This document shows positions 1 through 11,430 of a DNA stretch of 64,000 nt, in pieces; position 1 is the stretch's first letter, and every line of letters begins with the position of its first letter. Both the position numbers and the translations under genes were made by a program. Under the pieces are notes generated by a model, which was given only the letters and a program-made list of their open reading frames with translations, was not told the DNA's origin and ran no database searches. Origin of the DNA: Caenorhabditis elegans. Taxonomy: Eukaryota > Nematoda > Chromadorea > Rhabditida > Rhabditidae. Where the stretch lies: the NCBI RefSeq assembly GCF_000002985.6, contig NC_003280.10, forward strand, positions 744,001-808,000, given 5' to 3'.

Positions 1-1007
1 GGTCATCTCCGTAGAATATATGCTTCATAATGGCGAACCCAACTATGGCCTCGCCACGTGGACAAAATGTGGTGTTTCCGCTCCAGCTGCCCCATGGCCC
101 ATCTGCACTGAGAATTTGATCCGATTTGTTATCTTCTTCTGAAATTTGTCATATAGTTTTAACGGCCTAACCGCTTATTTGGCATAGGTACTATAGTTGC
201 TCCTGAGAGACTAAAATAGTGCTTCTGTAGGGGTACTGTAGGGGTACTGTATGGGTAACGTAGTTCTTCTGTAGGAGTAGTGTAGGCTCCTGTATTGGTA
301 CTGTGGTGATCTTCTGGGGGTGCTGTCGAGGCAGTAGGGATACTGTAGAAGTTCTATGAGGGTACGACAGTGACATTATGGTGGTACGGTAGAAGTACTG
401 TATTGGCCCTTGAGTAGTATTGTAGGGGTACTGTAGGTGCTCTGTAATGCATCCGTAGTTGTACTGACATGTGAAGACATGTGAAGAGGCACTATATGGG
501 CACTGTCGCGATCTGCTAGGGATACTGTAGTGATGTGGTAAGGGTACTGTATTGGTTCGGTAAGATTAATAGTGATTCGGTAGGGGTACTGTAGGAATAC
601 TGTGATGATCCGCTAGGGTTACTGTAGTGACCCATTAGAACTGATGTAGAGGTACTGTAGGAGTACTATGGGAAATGAGTACTGTAGAAAACTTGAAGTG
701 ACATGATTCGGTTGGGGTACAGTAGGAAAACAACCTCACCTAATAAAAGCTCCTGACAATACAGACGAATAGAATTGTTACCACTGTTATCCTCGGCAGA
801 GGTGGGCCGATATTTTTTCGGATGTTTTCTAATAATGAATTTAGGTGTCTCGTATTTTTCCTCTACCCCGTGCACATATTTCCCCGGCTGACATTGTGCC
901 CAGTCTCTCCAAGTTGCTAGACTCGCATCACCCGTATTTCCAATAATTTTTATGTCTGAGCATCTGGAAGCTTGGACGATGAGCAAGAGTAGCAGCGGAT
1001 GCTTCAT
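1..1007 (-). CDS. VMO-I family secreted protein (3' end outside window)
   Basis: Two exons are visible: 740-1007, and from 102 to the window edge. Joining the donor after 740 (GTGAGG) to the acceptor at 103 (TGCAG) keeps the frame and recreates an Asp codon. The start at 1007 lies directly behind a TTTTCAG, which looks like an SL1 trans-splice acceptor, and begins a clear signal peptide (MKHPLLLLLIVQASRC). The mature part has the repeated pattern of vitelline membrane outer layer protein I: 'NNSIRLYCQ' closes one repeat, then 'DGPWGSWS' and 'CPRGEAIVGF' open the next. VMO-I proteins fold as a beta-prism and are secreted; the worm role is unknown. The intron (103-739) is packed with GTACTGTAG repeats. 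A second, smaller VMO-I gene lies near 59.3 kb. The C-terminus is missing, so length cannot be judged. Confidence 0.8.
180..720. repeat. Intronic repeats of GGGTACTGTAG type
   Basis: The VMO-I intron is built largely of irregular copies of GGGGTACTGTAG and GTACTGTAGGAGTACTG spaced about 10-30 bases apart. The same motif recurs in reverse orientation at about 2795-2955 in an intron of the next gene. Confidence 0.8.
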
Positions 1008-1224
1008 CTGAAAATATGACAATAATTTTGTCATGAAATAAAAATGACTCACCTTTGATTGTCCCGAAAATTCGGTAATAAATATTTTTTGATTGACTTT
1101 TTGATATCCAACGTGGATGCGTGGAAAACTAATTTCTTATTTATATTTTTTAAATTTAAATTTAAAAAGTTTGTTGTAATAAGTTACCATGTTTTAAACT
1201 GTGTTATTTTGTAGATTATATATA

Positions 1225-1435
1225 CATGTAGTTTTTAGTTTGTAGTTTGTAGTTTGTAGTCCTTAAAGTTTGATGGGCTTGCAATTTGTAGTGTACAGTC
1301 TGTAGTGTGTGCGGTTTGTAGATTGTGTTGTCTGTAGTTTTCGTAGTTTGTAATTCATAGTTTGTAGGCTGTTTCAAGTGTTTTGTAGTATTTAGTCTGT
1401 AGTTTGTAGTTTATAGTTTGTGAATGCGACTTCCC
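1225..1435. repeat. Degenerate AGTTTGT tandem repeat
   Basis: Runs of AGTTTGT and close variants (TAGTTTGTAGTTTGTAG) fill the space between the VMO-I start and the end of the synaptotagmin-like gene. A short perfect run of the same unit lies at about 23326-23356. Confidence 0.8.
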
Positions 1436-1635
1436 AATTACTTTTCAAGATAAAAATATAACAGAGAAGCGGTTTATTATTTTAAAAATTACAAAAATTG
1501 GAGAAATAGACAGGTGCGGCGACGAGATCGAGAAAGAAAATAAACTTAAAATTCAAAAATACGAGCAAAATACGTAATCCAAAATACATATGTAGGTTCA
1601 ATACATTTACAAAAACTTCTTATTTCCATCAAAAA

Positions 1636-4600
1636 TCACCATTTTGGGCAAAGTTTATGCCACATGGCGACTGGTTGCTCCGGATGATTGACACACTCAC
1701 TCCAGTGCCGCTGGCCGTGTTCGGATCCTAGGCCACCGACGATGACGTGGCCAATCTCCTCATTGGACCCGATGACGTCGTACTCCATAGCGGTCAGTAC
1801 CAAGTTGACCTCGGCCAGAAGAACTTGTTTGACGGGAATTGAAAATGCAAAGGACTCGTTGAAGATTGGAGATGGGGTATGGGGCTTCACAGAAGTTTTC
1901 CGTTTTTCCAATTTATTGCCTTGCTGGACCATCCACATTTTTACATAGGTATCTGGAAGAAATTTGGAGTTGGTTTTCAGATTCAGCAGGAAATTTGAGT
2001 TTATTGGGATTTTTTTTTGAAAACTTTTTTTTTGGAGAAAAGCTGAACTTTTAGCTCAACTGGCCTAACTGGCAAGAGTGGTGGCTGGTAAGCAATAGCT
2101 CCGGGTTTCAATCCCGTAGTGGTAAATTTTTTTAAAATCAAGTTTAAACAATTCTTTGACTTATTGTTAATCTAAGGTACAAAAGATTTAATTCTCTTTG
2201 TTTTCCAGTTTTGTTCGATGCACCATGTTTTAGTAAACTTTGACAGCTCATATCTCAGTTGCCTTTAAATATATCAAAATTTTTTTAACTAGCAAATTGT
2301 TCTTCACATCTTTTCCTATAACATTGCGGTTTAAAATTTTTCAATATCTCCCAAATGCTCCAAGATCTGAGCCGTTATAGTTTAAATATCGATGCACCAT
2401 GTTTGAGAAAAGAAGAGCTTCAACCTACCATAGTGCCTGGTGCGATCCTTCGCGTGCAAGTCACGAGCCTTGATTATGGATACCGTAATCTTCCCAGAAG
2501 TTGGCAAGTAGCACAGGGAGATCATGATTTCTCCACAGGCGTCCTAGAAAATCAGCTTTTGCTAAAAATTTTGGCTCTGCAAAAATCCCACCTTCGACAC
2601 AGTTGGTCTTTGCAAATGCTTCCAGTAAACCGGGCTGCTCTCGAATTTCACGTGCTTCAGAGGTAATAGAATTTCTCCAATCGGGTCATCCGACGAGAAC
2701 CTATCGTAATCCATCACCTGGAGCACTAGAGTCATGTCGTGAAGTTTCTTCATCGAGTGCCCTGAAAAAATAAATTTGAGTGAGAAATTTGCACGGTAAC
2801 CCTACTACAGTACAAAACCTCTATAGTACCTTTACAGTACCCCTAAAGTCATATAACAGTATCCCTACAGTACCCCTTGTAGTGCCACAACATCACTTCT
2901 ACATTACCCCTCGAATACCCCTACAGTACCTACAGTACCCTAGAGTGCCCTGAAGTACTCCGACTAGGCTTAGAGCATTTTTGTATGTTGCCTTAAATTA
3001 TGTGCTTCATGAGCTCAAAAAATAGAATTAGAGGCAACATCAATCATCAAATCAGTCTAAGAAAATTCAGGTTTTCAACAAATTTTCGGCTTAACCCTTA
3101 CTAGCTCGACTGTTCGGCGTTATCGGCGGAGTCAAAAGATGCTTTGTAGATGTGGTGAGCTCGTGTGGCTCAACGCTCACAGAACGATGGTGAAAATGAT
3201 GGTGGTGGTGATGACGTGGCGATGCTCGGGGAGACCCGCACCCCGGCACACCGCCCCGATGACGTCTGGTAGGGGAGAGCAGGGAGAAAATGTCCATTGT
3301 TAGAATTCTAGATATGTGTTGGATGAGATGGCAGAGTGAAAAGGTCAATAATAGAGCAATGTAACAAGAATTGGAAACTGGGACAATTTTGAGAAAAGTT
3401 TTGGGCCTGGGGCTCTTCCTGGGGGAGCTCTCGGAGCACAAAAATGCTCCAAAATACTCTAGTTGTGATAATTCCAGATTTTTCTCAGATTATATGCTGA
3501 AAAAGGTTTAAATAATTCCATCAACCCGCTAGTTAATTTTTATCTTGCAAATTCAATTTTCGGGCTCGCAGAACTCAGATAACGGAGCACAAAAGTCAAT
3601 TTTCTCAAAACTGGTGAATATTAGTGTAAAATCGAAGCTTGATAACTCAGCAAATCAAAAAATGAAGAAATATTTTGAAAATTCGAGAGAAAAATCCAGA
3701 AAACCCACAGAATATGGGAAAAAAAACGTCAAATAAATGATGTCAAATGATGGATAAGCTTATTGAAAACATAGAAATTTCCGAGAACTTTTTTTCGTCT
3801 CATCAAATATTCGTGAGAACTCTCGGAGCCTCAGGGCCTCTAATTTGCGAGTCTAAAGCTCCAAAAGCCAAAAATCCGCTTTTTCTCCGTGAAAAATTGG
3901 AGTTTCTGACCTAATAACTCGTATTATAATCACATTTCTTTTGGGCTCCAAATCAAATAATCTGACCTGGAAGTAAAGAGATTTAGAGAAAAAAAAGTAG
4001 AGATTAACCTAGCAACCTAGGTAAACATGATATCATAGGTTTTTTTGCTCAAAACTTTTTTTTTTCGAAAATGAAATTAAAATAAATTTTTTAAGGAAAA
4101 TCTACAAAATCGTAGACATTTTCGTTTTGAAATACACTCCAGAACCTCTAGTTTTATGAATTTTTGAGCGGAATTTGATTTAAAATTCCTCGAAGCTCTA
4201 GTCATCGTTTTGCATTGAATATTCATTTGACAGAAAAACTAAAAGTCGAATTTCATTTCGGAAAAAAAGCGGGAAACTACAGTAAAAATTATAATTTTAT
4301 TTAGAGAATAAAAAAAGGTTCTAAATAGCGATTTTCAAAATTTATTTTATTTTTTTATTGCTTTTGAATTGGGAAATTTGACTGCAAAAAATAATAAATT
4401 ATCAGAAAAACTGAAACATTTGTAATATATTTAGAATTAAATACATGAAACTATAAAGTAAAACATTAAAAAAAATTGTGTTGGAATTTTTGTAATTTGC
4501 TATAAGGAAGATGGGAAATTCCTATAACTTTAGAATGAATTTTGTGAATTTTACAAATTTTATTTAAAAAATTAATTAAAAAATAATTTTTCATGTTTAA

Positions 4601-6164
4601 AAAATTCAAAAAAAATTGCAAAAATTTTTTATTTCTTTTTAAGCAAATTATAAAAAAAACTGACTTAAAAAAACTGCTGATAATTCTACAAATTTTGACT
4701 AAAAATGCTCCAAAAAAGAGCACATTTCCAATCAAATCTACATCAATTTACAAAGCTCAAAAGCTTAATGATTATAGATCAAGAACGTAGTAGTTGACTC
4801 AATGAGCCATAAATAATTAGTTTTTGGGCACCTAAAATAGTCGGGAAGAGCATCGAAACATGCTCATTTTTCGGCTCTTTTGGACTAGGAAATTTTCTAT
4901 AAAATCTGCTAGAAACCTCGTCGTACAAAAAAACAAGTTGGTAATTTGATATGTATAATCCCAGAGCAAAGTGCCATTTTATTAACGGAGAATAAATAGT
5001 GGGTGGGATGATTATTGCTCACCTAAAAGCGTGCTCAAAAAATTGAGAAAAAAAAACGATTTTCGAATTTTTTCTTCAAATTTTTTTTGAAAATCCCCCA
5101 AACAACATGTTTTTCCAACAAACCTCTAAAAGACAGCGTCTCATTGAATGTTGGGTTCAAGTTCCGTCGATGCACCTTGCTCCGCTCACTTTGCCCGGGG
5201 TCCTGGAGCAAGAAGGCACGGACATATGGGTCTGAGGAGCCTGAAATTCAAGTTTTAGGTTACAGGAGTCTAAAGCTTTGATTTGACACCCATTTTGTGT
5301 AGATATCAAAAAATCAAAATTTTGTGCATTTTCGTGCTCTGCGAGCCAACGAAATTTAGTTTGAAGCTGAAAACTCTCTGATTTCATATTCCCAATCATT
5401 TTTTACCGAAAAAAAAAAATTTGGAACATGTATCCTGAGCACAAACCTGTAAAGTCTTTAACCGGGAGGTCCACGGCCTCCATGAGATGCACATGAAGGG
5501 TCGAGCATTCTTTTTCAAAAGCCACCGAAAAGTTGATACGTCCACGGAATTCGCTAACCACTTCTGGCCGGAGTTGGTCGATTATCTGGAAATTTTTTGA
5601 ATTATTAAAAAATCGATCACCGAAAATTTCAGCAATCTACAACTAGACAAATAATTTTAAAATTGAAAAAAAAAAATTTAGACCCCACCGGGGTTTGAAC
5701 CCATGACATGTTTTGTTCCAGCCAACACTCTACCCAGTTGAGCCAAAACTACACGTTTTCCAAAAAAAAAGTTCCTTTTTTTTCAATATATTGGCTCAAA
5801 TTTAACCCTAATTTTGACATTTTTGCACCAAAATCTCACTCACCGAAGTCTTCCAAGGATTGATTGACTGTGAAAGCCTAGCTTTCAACGAAGGTTGCAC
5901 TTTTCTAGATTCCATATCAACTGTTAATGTTGGAGCCAAAACTTCTGGCCTGAAAAGCCTCGCGGTCTGCTCACAATCCAATTCGTCAATATCCACCGGT
6001 TTTCTCATTCTGAAAATAAATGGTTTAGTTTTTAAAATATGCCTGAAAATTCTCTTGAAAACTTACTTATAAACCGCTGCTCCAACCACTACAAAAGCCG
6101 AAAGCATCGCTGCACCGACCACGTACAGGAACTCCACAGGCACCGTAATCTCGTGGACCACCAT
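1636..6164 (-). CDS. Synaptotagmin-like protein, TM + C2A + C2B
   Basis: Seven exons join in frame: 6067-6164, 5844-6009, 5447-5585, 5124-5240, 2592-2761, 2429-2543 and 1636-1952 (1122 bases, 373 residues), all with GT..AG borders. Residues about 10-32 form one membrane segment after a short N-terminus, followed by a charged linker. C2A runs from about residue 95 and keeps its calcium-loop acids in 'DFTGSSDPYV' and '[13 protein letters not shown]'. C2B begins with '[15 protein letters not shown]', typical of synaptotagmins. Its first loop has Asp in 'KDRTRHYDTYV', but the second reads '[10 protein letters not shown]' with Glu where Asp is usual, so C2B calcium binding may be weak. Known role of the family: calcium-regulated vesicle fusion. 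The 2.36 kb fourth intron hides a possible alternative first exon. It is a member of the worm snt group, but I cannot say which. Confidence 0.88.
2049..2126 (+). repeat. tRNA-like unit, family A
   Basis: A-box-like TTAGCTCAACTGG and B-box-like GGTTTCAATCC at about tRNA spacing, with extra bases in the D arm. No paired acceptor stem. Confidence 0.65.
2795..2955. repeat. Inverse-orientation TACTGTA repeat patch
   Basis: About ten copies of TACAGTACCCCT-like units lie in the long intron of the synaptotagmin-like gene. They are the reverse complement of the repeats in the VMO-I intron at 180-720. Confidence 0.7.
3102..3297 (-). CDS. Candidate alternative first exon of the synaptotagmin-like gene
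   Basis: Inside the long intron an open stretch starts at ATG 3297, about ten bases after a CTAG acceptor-like site, and ends at a good donor (GTAAGG) after 3102. Its 196 bases end in phase 1, exactly the phase needed to splice to the exon at 2761. The predicted 65 residues are rich in Arg, Pro, Ser and His, with a run of six His and the Ser/Thr-Pro sequence '[10 protein letters not shown]'. Base composition is much richer in GC than the surrounding intron. The product would lack the membrane anchor and half of C2A but keep C2B. This is inference from phase and composition. Confidence 0.5.
5681..5755 (-). repeat. tRNA-like unit, family A
   Basis: On the minus strand TTTTGGCTCAACTGGGTAGAG is followed by GGTTCAAACCCC. 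It sits in an intron of the synaptotagmin-like gene and has no acceptor stem. Confidence 0.75.
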
Positions 6165-6304
6165 TTTACAACAAAGGTGGCGGAGCCTAGGTTGTTAACA
6201 CCCTGAAAATTTACAAATTACTGAAGAAAAAAACCTCAGTTTCCGTCGATTGCAGCATGTTTTAAGTTAAAAAATCGAATTCTCGAGGTGCGAAAACATG
6301 AAAA

Positions 6305-6381
6305 CCGCCAAGAGCGCTCGAACCCCTGACCTTTTGCTCCAAAGCCCAGCCTACTACCGGCTGCGCTACTTGTGCGCCGCC
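6305..6381 (-). repeat. tRNA-like unit, family C (left arm of palindrome)
   Basis: Minus-strand GCGCAGCCGGTAGTAGG serves as A-box region and GGTTCGAGCGC as B-box region. It mirrors the unit at 6414-6482. Confidence 0.65.
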
Positions 6382-6413
6382 ACCTTTTAAAACTGCTTGG
6401 CGCTTGTTGCATT

Positions 6414-6482
6414 TGTGGCGCAGCCGGTAGTAGGCTTGACTGTGGAGAAAAAGGTACGGGGTTCGAGCCCACTTGGCCGCTT
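6414..6482 (+). repeat. tRNA-like unit, family C (right arm of palindrome)
   Basis: Plus-strand GTGGCGCAGCCGGTAG followed by GGGGTTCGAGCCC. It is the inverted partner of 6305-6381. Confidence 0.65.
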
Positions 6483-7246
6483 TTAAGTTTTCGCACCTGG
6501 AGAATTCGAATTTGTTACTCGAATCAAGTTTAAACCGACGGAAATATTACTTTACAACAAATTTTTGTGAAAAAAACGATTTAAACCTTAAACTAGACTC
6601 TTATGACTAAGAAATCGGAGCTTTCGGAAATCCCGAGGACTACGGTAGGCGGAGCTTTGGATGAAAAATAAATGGAAATCTATGTTAATGAGAGCACAAA
6701 TCGGAAAAAAATGAAGGAAGTTTATGGTAATTTCACAGCGGCGGAAGTTATATGAAATGATGCCATTTTTATTGAACTTTCTGATCTATATTGGAAGTTT
6801 GAGGTAAAAAAGATGTAGATATTTTTCAAAAAATTCTAGAAAAGTGTAATATTTTAAATATTCCAAGATATAAAAAGCGAAAAATAAAAAGTATAATAAC
6901 GAAATGATGCGAAAAATGTAGATTAATGCAGGAGAGTAGCATAGGGTGACTGAAAATAAACAAGGCACAAACAAAAACAACGTAATTTTTCAATACTTTT
7001 AGTGGATTTTTTACAATAAACTTTCATCTTGAGAAAAAAAAACAGAGTCAAACCAAATTAAAAGAAAAAAAACAAGAAAGCCCAAAGATTTATGGAAACT
7101 TATTTACGGAGATTTGACGTTTCTATGCCAATTTTTCTATTTTTATTCAAAAATTACAAAAATAGTAGCCCGAGATATGGAAATTCAGTACGAAAACCCC
7201 TAGATTACTCCAAAATTCGGTTTTAAAATATTTTCGAAAAAAATGT

Positions 7247-7318
7247 TCAAATAGCTCAACTGGGTAGAGGGACAACTTGCGAGCAATAGGCCAGGGGTTC
7301 GACCCCCAGTGGGGCGAA
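7247..7318 (+). repeat. tRNA-like unit, family A
   Basis: ATAGCTCAACTGGGTAGAG and GGGGTTCGACCCCC give good A and B boxes. The T arm pairs; the ends do not. Confidence 0.75.
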
Positions 7319-7510
7319 CATTTTTTTTCTGGCTTTTTCTAGTTGAATCAACACGATGAAAGCATTAAAAAAAATTGCTCTCGAAATTTTTAATAATCTC
7401 ACAAAACTCAACGTTCACTAGAAATACCGACCTGAAAACTCAAATGTTCTATTAATTCGAAGTTAATTTTTTTTTGGCGCACATTCCAATTTTTCTGAAA
7501 AAAAGTTGTG

Positions 7511-7584
7511 TAGGAATGGCTTAGTTGGTAAGAGATTTGACTGGTACAGAACTGGTCTGGGGTTCGACCCCCGATTAGGCAAAA
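7511..7584 (+). repeat. tRNA-like unit, family A variant
   Basis: ATGGCTTAGTTGGTAAGAG and GGGGTTCGACCCCC. The A region is the most tRNA-like in this group, but the 5' and 3' ends do not pair. Confidence 0.7.
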
Positions 7585-7984
7585 TTTTTACCTTTTATTG
7601 GAGCTTGACTATTCACTAGTTGAATATGAAAATTTTCCATTTTTCCACAAATTTTTATTAAAAATTTTTCATCAGTACTACCAACTGAATGACGTGTGTG
7701 TCCCACAACAAAAAAAGTAAAACAGAGGGAAAAAAGGAGGAGTAGTAACTTTTGTGCTCATTGAGCACATAGTGGAAAGAACACAGAACGGAAGGATATA
7801 AAGGGAGAGTATAAAACTTGTTTTCGAACAAAAAACCTCTTCTACCTCACTTTTTATATCGTTATTTTTAGTAGTTACGTTGCCCCGGACTGAAAATCGT
7901 AAAATAGTGTCCTAATTCGGTTTGACAGTTGACTGAACAATTTTTTCGACTGAAATAGAACGGAAATTGGCTTGCAAAAAATAG

Positions 7985-8055
7985 TTGGTCCAGCGGGGGT
8001 CGAACCCTTGACCTATTTTTTTATCAGCCGAGCTTCTACCCAATTGAGCCACAAG
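7985..8055 (-). repeat. tRNA-like unit, family A
   Basis: Minus-strand TGTGGCTCAATTGGGTAGA and GGGTTCGACCCCCGC. It lies 54 bp from the next unit in the same orientation. Confidence 0.75.
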
Positions 8056-8108
8056 CTTAAATTTTGAAAAATAAGGGAAAATTAGTATTTCAATAGTTAA
8101 TAATACTG

Positions 8109-8178
8109 TTGACCCACTGGGGATCGAACCCCTGACCCATTGCTTACCAGCCAGCCCTCTACCCAGTTGAGCCACAAA
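8109..8178 (-). repeat. tRNA-like unit, family A
   Basis: Minus-strand TGTGGCTCAACTGGGTAGAG and GGGGTTCGATCCCCAG. Closely spaced with the preceding unit. Confidence 0.75.
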
Positions 8179-8585
8179 TTCGACTGTTCAAAATTTTCAA
8201 ATTTTTTTTTTTTTAAATTCCAAAACTACCAATTTTCCAAGCAAAAATGAAATATCTATCGAAAGTCACATTAAATAAAAAAAGATAAAGACAAATGATT
8301 TGTCTAGACTCTCCAAATCTTTAAAAGTGACGGTGATTTGTGCGTGTATCTAGTAACTAGAAATAAATATTAGATTTAGATTTATTAACATGCCGATGAA
8401 ATCATAACTGCCTGGTCTGATAAGAAAGTTGTTACTAGTTTTTTTTTGCAATTCTTAGGTTGTTTAGCTTCAGAAAACCTGGAGAAAATGTCATTTTCTG
8501 AAGTTAATATTCACATTTTCAAATTCAGCGCAAAATTTGACTCAGAGTTGAATTTTTTTTAGAGAAATTTTTTTGAAACATTTGT

Positions 8586-8657
8586 TGAAGTGGCTCAGCT
8601 AGGTAGATGAATGGTTCGGGTCAAAGGGTCCTGGGTTCGATCCCGGCAGGAGCCAAA
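8586..8657 (+). repeat. tRNA-like unit, family A
   Basis: AGTGGCTCAGCTAGGTAGA and TGGGTTCGATCCCGGC. Confidence 0.75.
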
Positions 8658-9385
8658 CTTTTTTGTTTAGCTTATTTTTAATATTAGACCTTTTGAAAAT
8701 ATTATTTTGAGAAAAGAAATTGAAAAAAAAATTATTAAAAAAATTATTTTTTCAAAAAAAATTTCTGCTGAACTGAAAAAAAATGGAATGGAACAAATAT
8801 CCGGGTTGTTCATTCTTATAAAACACAACGACCGAGGGAATGTAGTAGTATTCATATAGTAGTACAGCTGGACAACGAATACAAATTAGAAATGTAGTCG
8901 TACTTCATTAGGCTCCGCCCTTTTTTGTCAGGATCCTAGAGGGCCGGAATTTGGACTATTCGGGATGGCTTAGTGTGAACTTTTGGAGCTGAACATGCTC
9001 ATAAAGTTTAAAAGATAGATTGTTCCTAGGAGAAGCCTAATACTGCGAGAAAAGCCAAACATTTCCAGGGATCTAATGAGAAATAGGAAAATAATGCGAT
9101 TAATTGCGATGTTTTTTCCGCAATTTTTTCTCTGGAAAAACACTTGGAGCTCTGAAAAGAAATAAAAACAGAGCAACATTTGAGCAGCGCAAAAAAAAAC
9201 CAGAAAAACTGCTATGAATGACTGATAGAGTAGTATGCATTTTAAAGAACACTTCACACCAGACAGAAGGAGGTAATGGGTTCTAAAGGTCAATTGCAAG
9301 CAAAAACTGCAAAAAATTCGGATTCACCGTGAAATTTGGGTCAGGATTAATTTTTTTTTTGGAAAAAAAAATCTGGAAAAAATAT

Positions 9386-9468
9386 GTAGTTTTGGCTCAA
9401 CTGGGTATAGGGGTGGCTGACAAGGTGTGGGTCAGAGGGCCTGGGGTTCGACCCCCGATGATGCTAAA
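9386..9468 (+). repeat. tRNA-like unit, family A
   Basis: GTAGTTTTGGCTCAACTGGG and GGGGTTCGACCCCCG. The middle is about ten bases longer than in sister units. Confidence 0.75.
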
Positions 9469-9681
9469 AATTTATTTTGTTTGAATCTGTTAGATAACCA
9501 TACAAAGTGTCTTATTTCCAGCCTTTGGCAATTTTTTTCACTTAAAATTGCAAAAAAATATATAAAAAATTTTCAAAAAAATCTTTAAAAAATAATTTTG
9601 AAACGTAAATTTGAATTTCCAGATTCAGAGCGAAATTTGGCTCTGAACGGTTTTTTTTGAATTTTTTTTTGAAAATTATGT

Positions 9682-9756
9682 GTAGTTTTGGCTCAGCTGG
9701 GTAGAGAGTGGCTATGGGCCAGAGGGTCTGAGGTTCAACTCCCGGTAACGCCAAAA
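9682..9756 (+). repeat. tRNA-like unit, family A
   Basis: GTAGTTTTGGCTCAGCTGGG and GAGGTTCAACTCCCGG. Confidence 0.72.
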
Positions 9757-10236
9757 TATTTTTGTTTTATTTGAGGGGTACTGTAAAACAATGAAAATGG
9801 TCGAATATGCACTTTCAAACCTCTAGGCTTCGATTTTTGACCCCATAAGCTTAAAAATTCTGCTCAAAAACAATTTACCAAATGCATTCAAAAAATGAGT
9901 GCTGTGCTAGAAATGCCACTCAATATTTGAGGTTTTATGTCGCATTTTGTTTCTTGGCCTCGCGCCAGGGTTTTCAGCTCTAGGAGCTTGATTTTGGGCT
10001 AACAAAAAGCCAGGAAAAATATGGAAGTTTTGGAAAAAAAACTGAAGTTTTTAGGAAAGTAATATAGGAAGGTGGATGAAGTGTTGGCGCGGCAAATCTT
10101 TTAAGAAGATAATATGAGCTTTTCGGTAGGGAAAATCCGATTTTCGTGACTGATATCTTCCATACCCCCATCATTACACACTGATAATTTTTTCAGGACT
10201 AGAAAATATAGTGATGTGACAAAATAAAAAATGATT

Positions 10237-10309
10237 GGCCGTACTGGGGGTCGAACCCGGGCTCATTTCCTATCAGCCAAGCATCTAACCAGTTGAGCCA
10301 AAGGTTCAA
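10237..10309 (-). repeat. tRNA-like unit, family A
   Basis: Minus-strand TTTGGCTCAACTGGTTAGA and GGGTTCGACCCCCAG. Confidence 0.75.
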
Positions 10310-10350
10310 ATTTTCAAAAATTTTAATGATTCAACAAAATAAAAATGTTT

Positions 10351-10426
10351 TACCCGCACTGGGGATCGAACCCCTGACCTATTTCCTACCAGCCAAGCAT
10401 CTAACCAGTTGAGCCAAAACTACACA
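10351..10426 (-). repeat. tRNA-like unit, family A
   Basis: Minus-strand GTAGTTTTGGCTCAACTGG and GGGGTTCGATCCCCAG. It is a near copy of the unit 40 bp to its left. Confidence 0.75.
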
Positions 10427-11140
10427 CCCACAATTTTGACAGAAAAAACCACAGAAGTCAAATTTTCCGGAAAACTCGAATTTACTCGAACTCCTAAACT
10501 TGAACTCCTTCTTCTATACGACTTTTCGTGCAGAAATTCATAGGCTCTTCGTGTCTCATCAATTATTCAAATTGGTTTTGTCACCTACAGCTCAATTAAT
10601 ACACCCTATAGCTCATAAATATTAAAATATCCTATTAAATCCTTCAAAAGCAGGTGATAATTTACAGAACTTCCAATGTCCTGATTCCAAAGCTCGAAAT
10701 TAAATGAGGAACACCAGGTGACGGATTATCCTGGGAATTTTCAGAAAATTCTGCAAAGACTATATGATGTCAGGGGAAAAATAAATGATGTGATAGAAAA
10801 ATTCGTAGAAAAAATAGGAATTTGAGTGAATATCTGATTTCTGAGTTACCAAGTGCCACGTCTCATTTATCAAATGAATTTTTGAATGTGGAATGGAAAA
10901 TTGGATGAAAATGTCACTCACATTGTTCTTTTATGTGCTCTTTCTGCGTGTGAGATGCCAATAAATAATTCAAAATGAAAAAAGCAAGGGTTTTTGGAGC
11001 GACAATTGAAAAAAGTCGAAAATAGGTTGAACCAGTCTAAAACAGCAAAAAACCTAAGAAAAATCTGAATTACCAGAGCCAAGACTTAAGTTTTCAGATT
11101 CAGCATAAAATTTGGCTCCGAATAGATTTTTTTTTCTGAC

Positions 11141-11215
11141 GTAGTTTTGGCTCAGCTGGGTAGAGGCTTGGCTGGCAGGAAATAGGTCCGGGGTTCGACT
11201 CCCAGTGCAGGTAAA
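11141..11215 (+). repeat. tRNA-like unit, family A
   Basis: GTAGTTTTGGCTCAGCTGGG and GGGGTTCGACTCCCAG. It faces the unit at 11356-11430 as a loose inverted pair. Confidence 0.75.
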
Positions 11216-11355
11216 ATTTTTTATTTTGATGAAACTTTGTTTTTAAACGCTAAAAATGTTTAGTTTTTCGATGATTTATTTTTCTTAGAAGGAGTCTATT
11301 GATGAAGGTATCTAAAACACTATACACAACTTTAAAAAAAATTAAATAAAAAGAT

Positions 11356-11430
11356 TTCACCCTGCCGGGGGTTGAACCTGGGACCTCTGCTTTCCAACCG
11401 TACCTCTACCCAGTTGAGCCAAAACTACAT
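11356..11430 (-). repeat. tRNA-like unit, family A
   Basis: Minus-strand GTAGTTTTGGCTCAACTGGG and AGGTTCAACCCCCGG. Confidence 0.72.

Larger units (their letters stand above)
6240..6544. mobile_element. Palindromic MITE-like element carrying two tRNA-like arms
   Basis: The outer ends are inverted (TTTCCGTCG at 6240-6248, CGACGGAAA at 6536-6544). Inner arms are also inverted: TCTCGAGGTGCGAAAAC near 6280 against GTTTTCGCACCTGGAGA near 6487. Between them lie two divergent tRNA-like units, 6305-6381 on minus and 6414-6482 on plus, both with GCGCAGCCGGTAGTAGG. The whole 305 bp can fold into one long hairpin. No open reading frame of note. Confidence 0.7.

Noticed and set aside
1366-1376. CTGTTTCA word that resembles the 21U-RNA upstream motif
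   Set aside because: A single short word in an AGTTTGT repeat, without the wider motif; expected by chance.
7511-7584. Possible functional tRNA gene
   Set aside because: The 5' and 3' ends do not pair and the anticodon arm is not convincing, as in the other units.
7912-8175. Open frame with two 'AQLGRG'-like repeats
   Set aside because: It reads straight through two tRNA-like units; the protein repeat is the translated A-box region.
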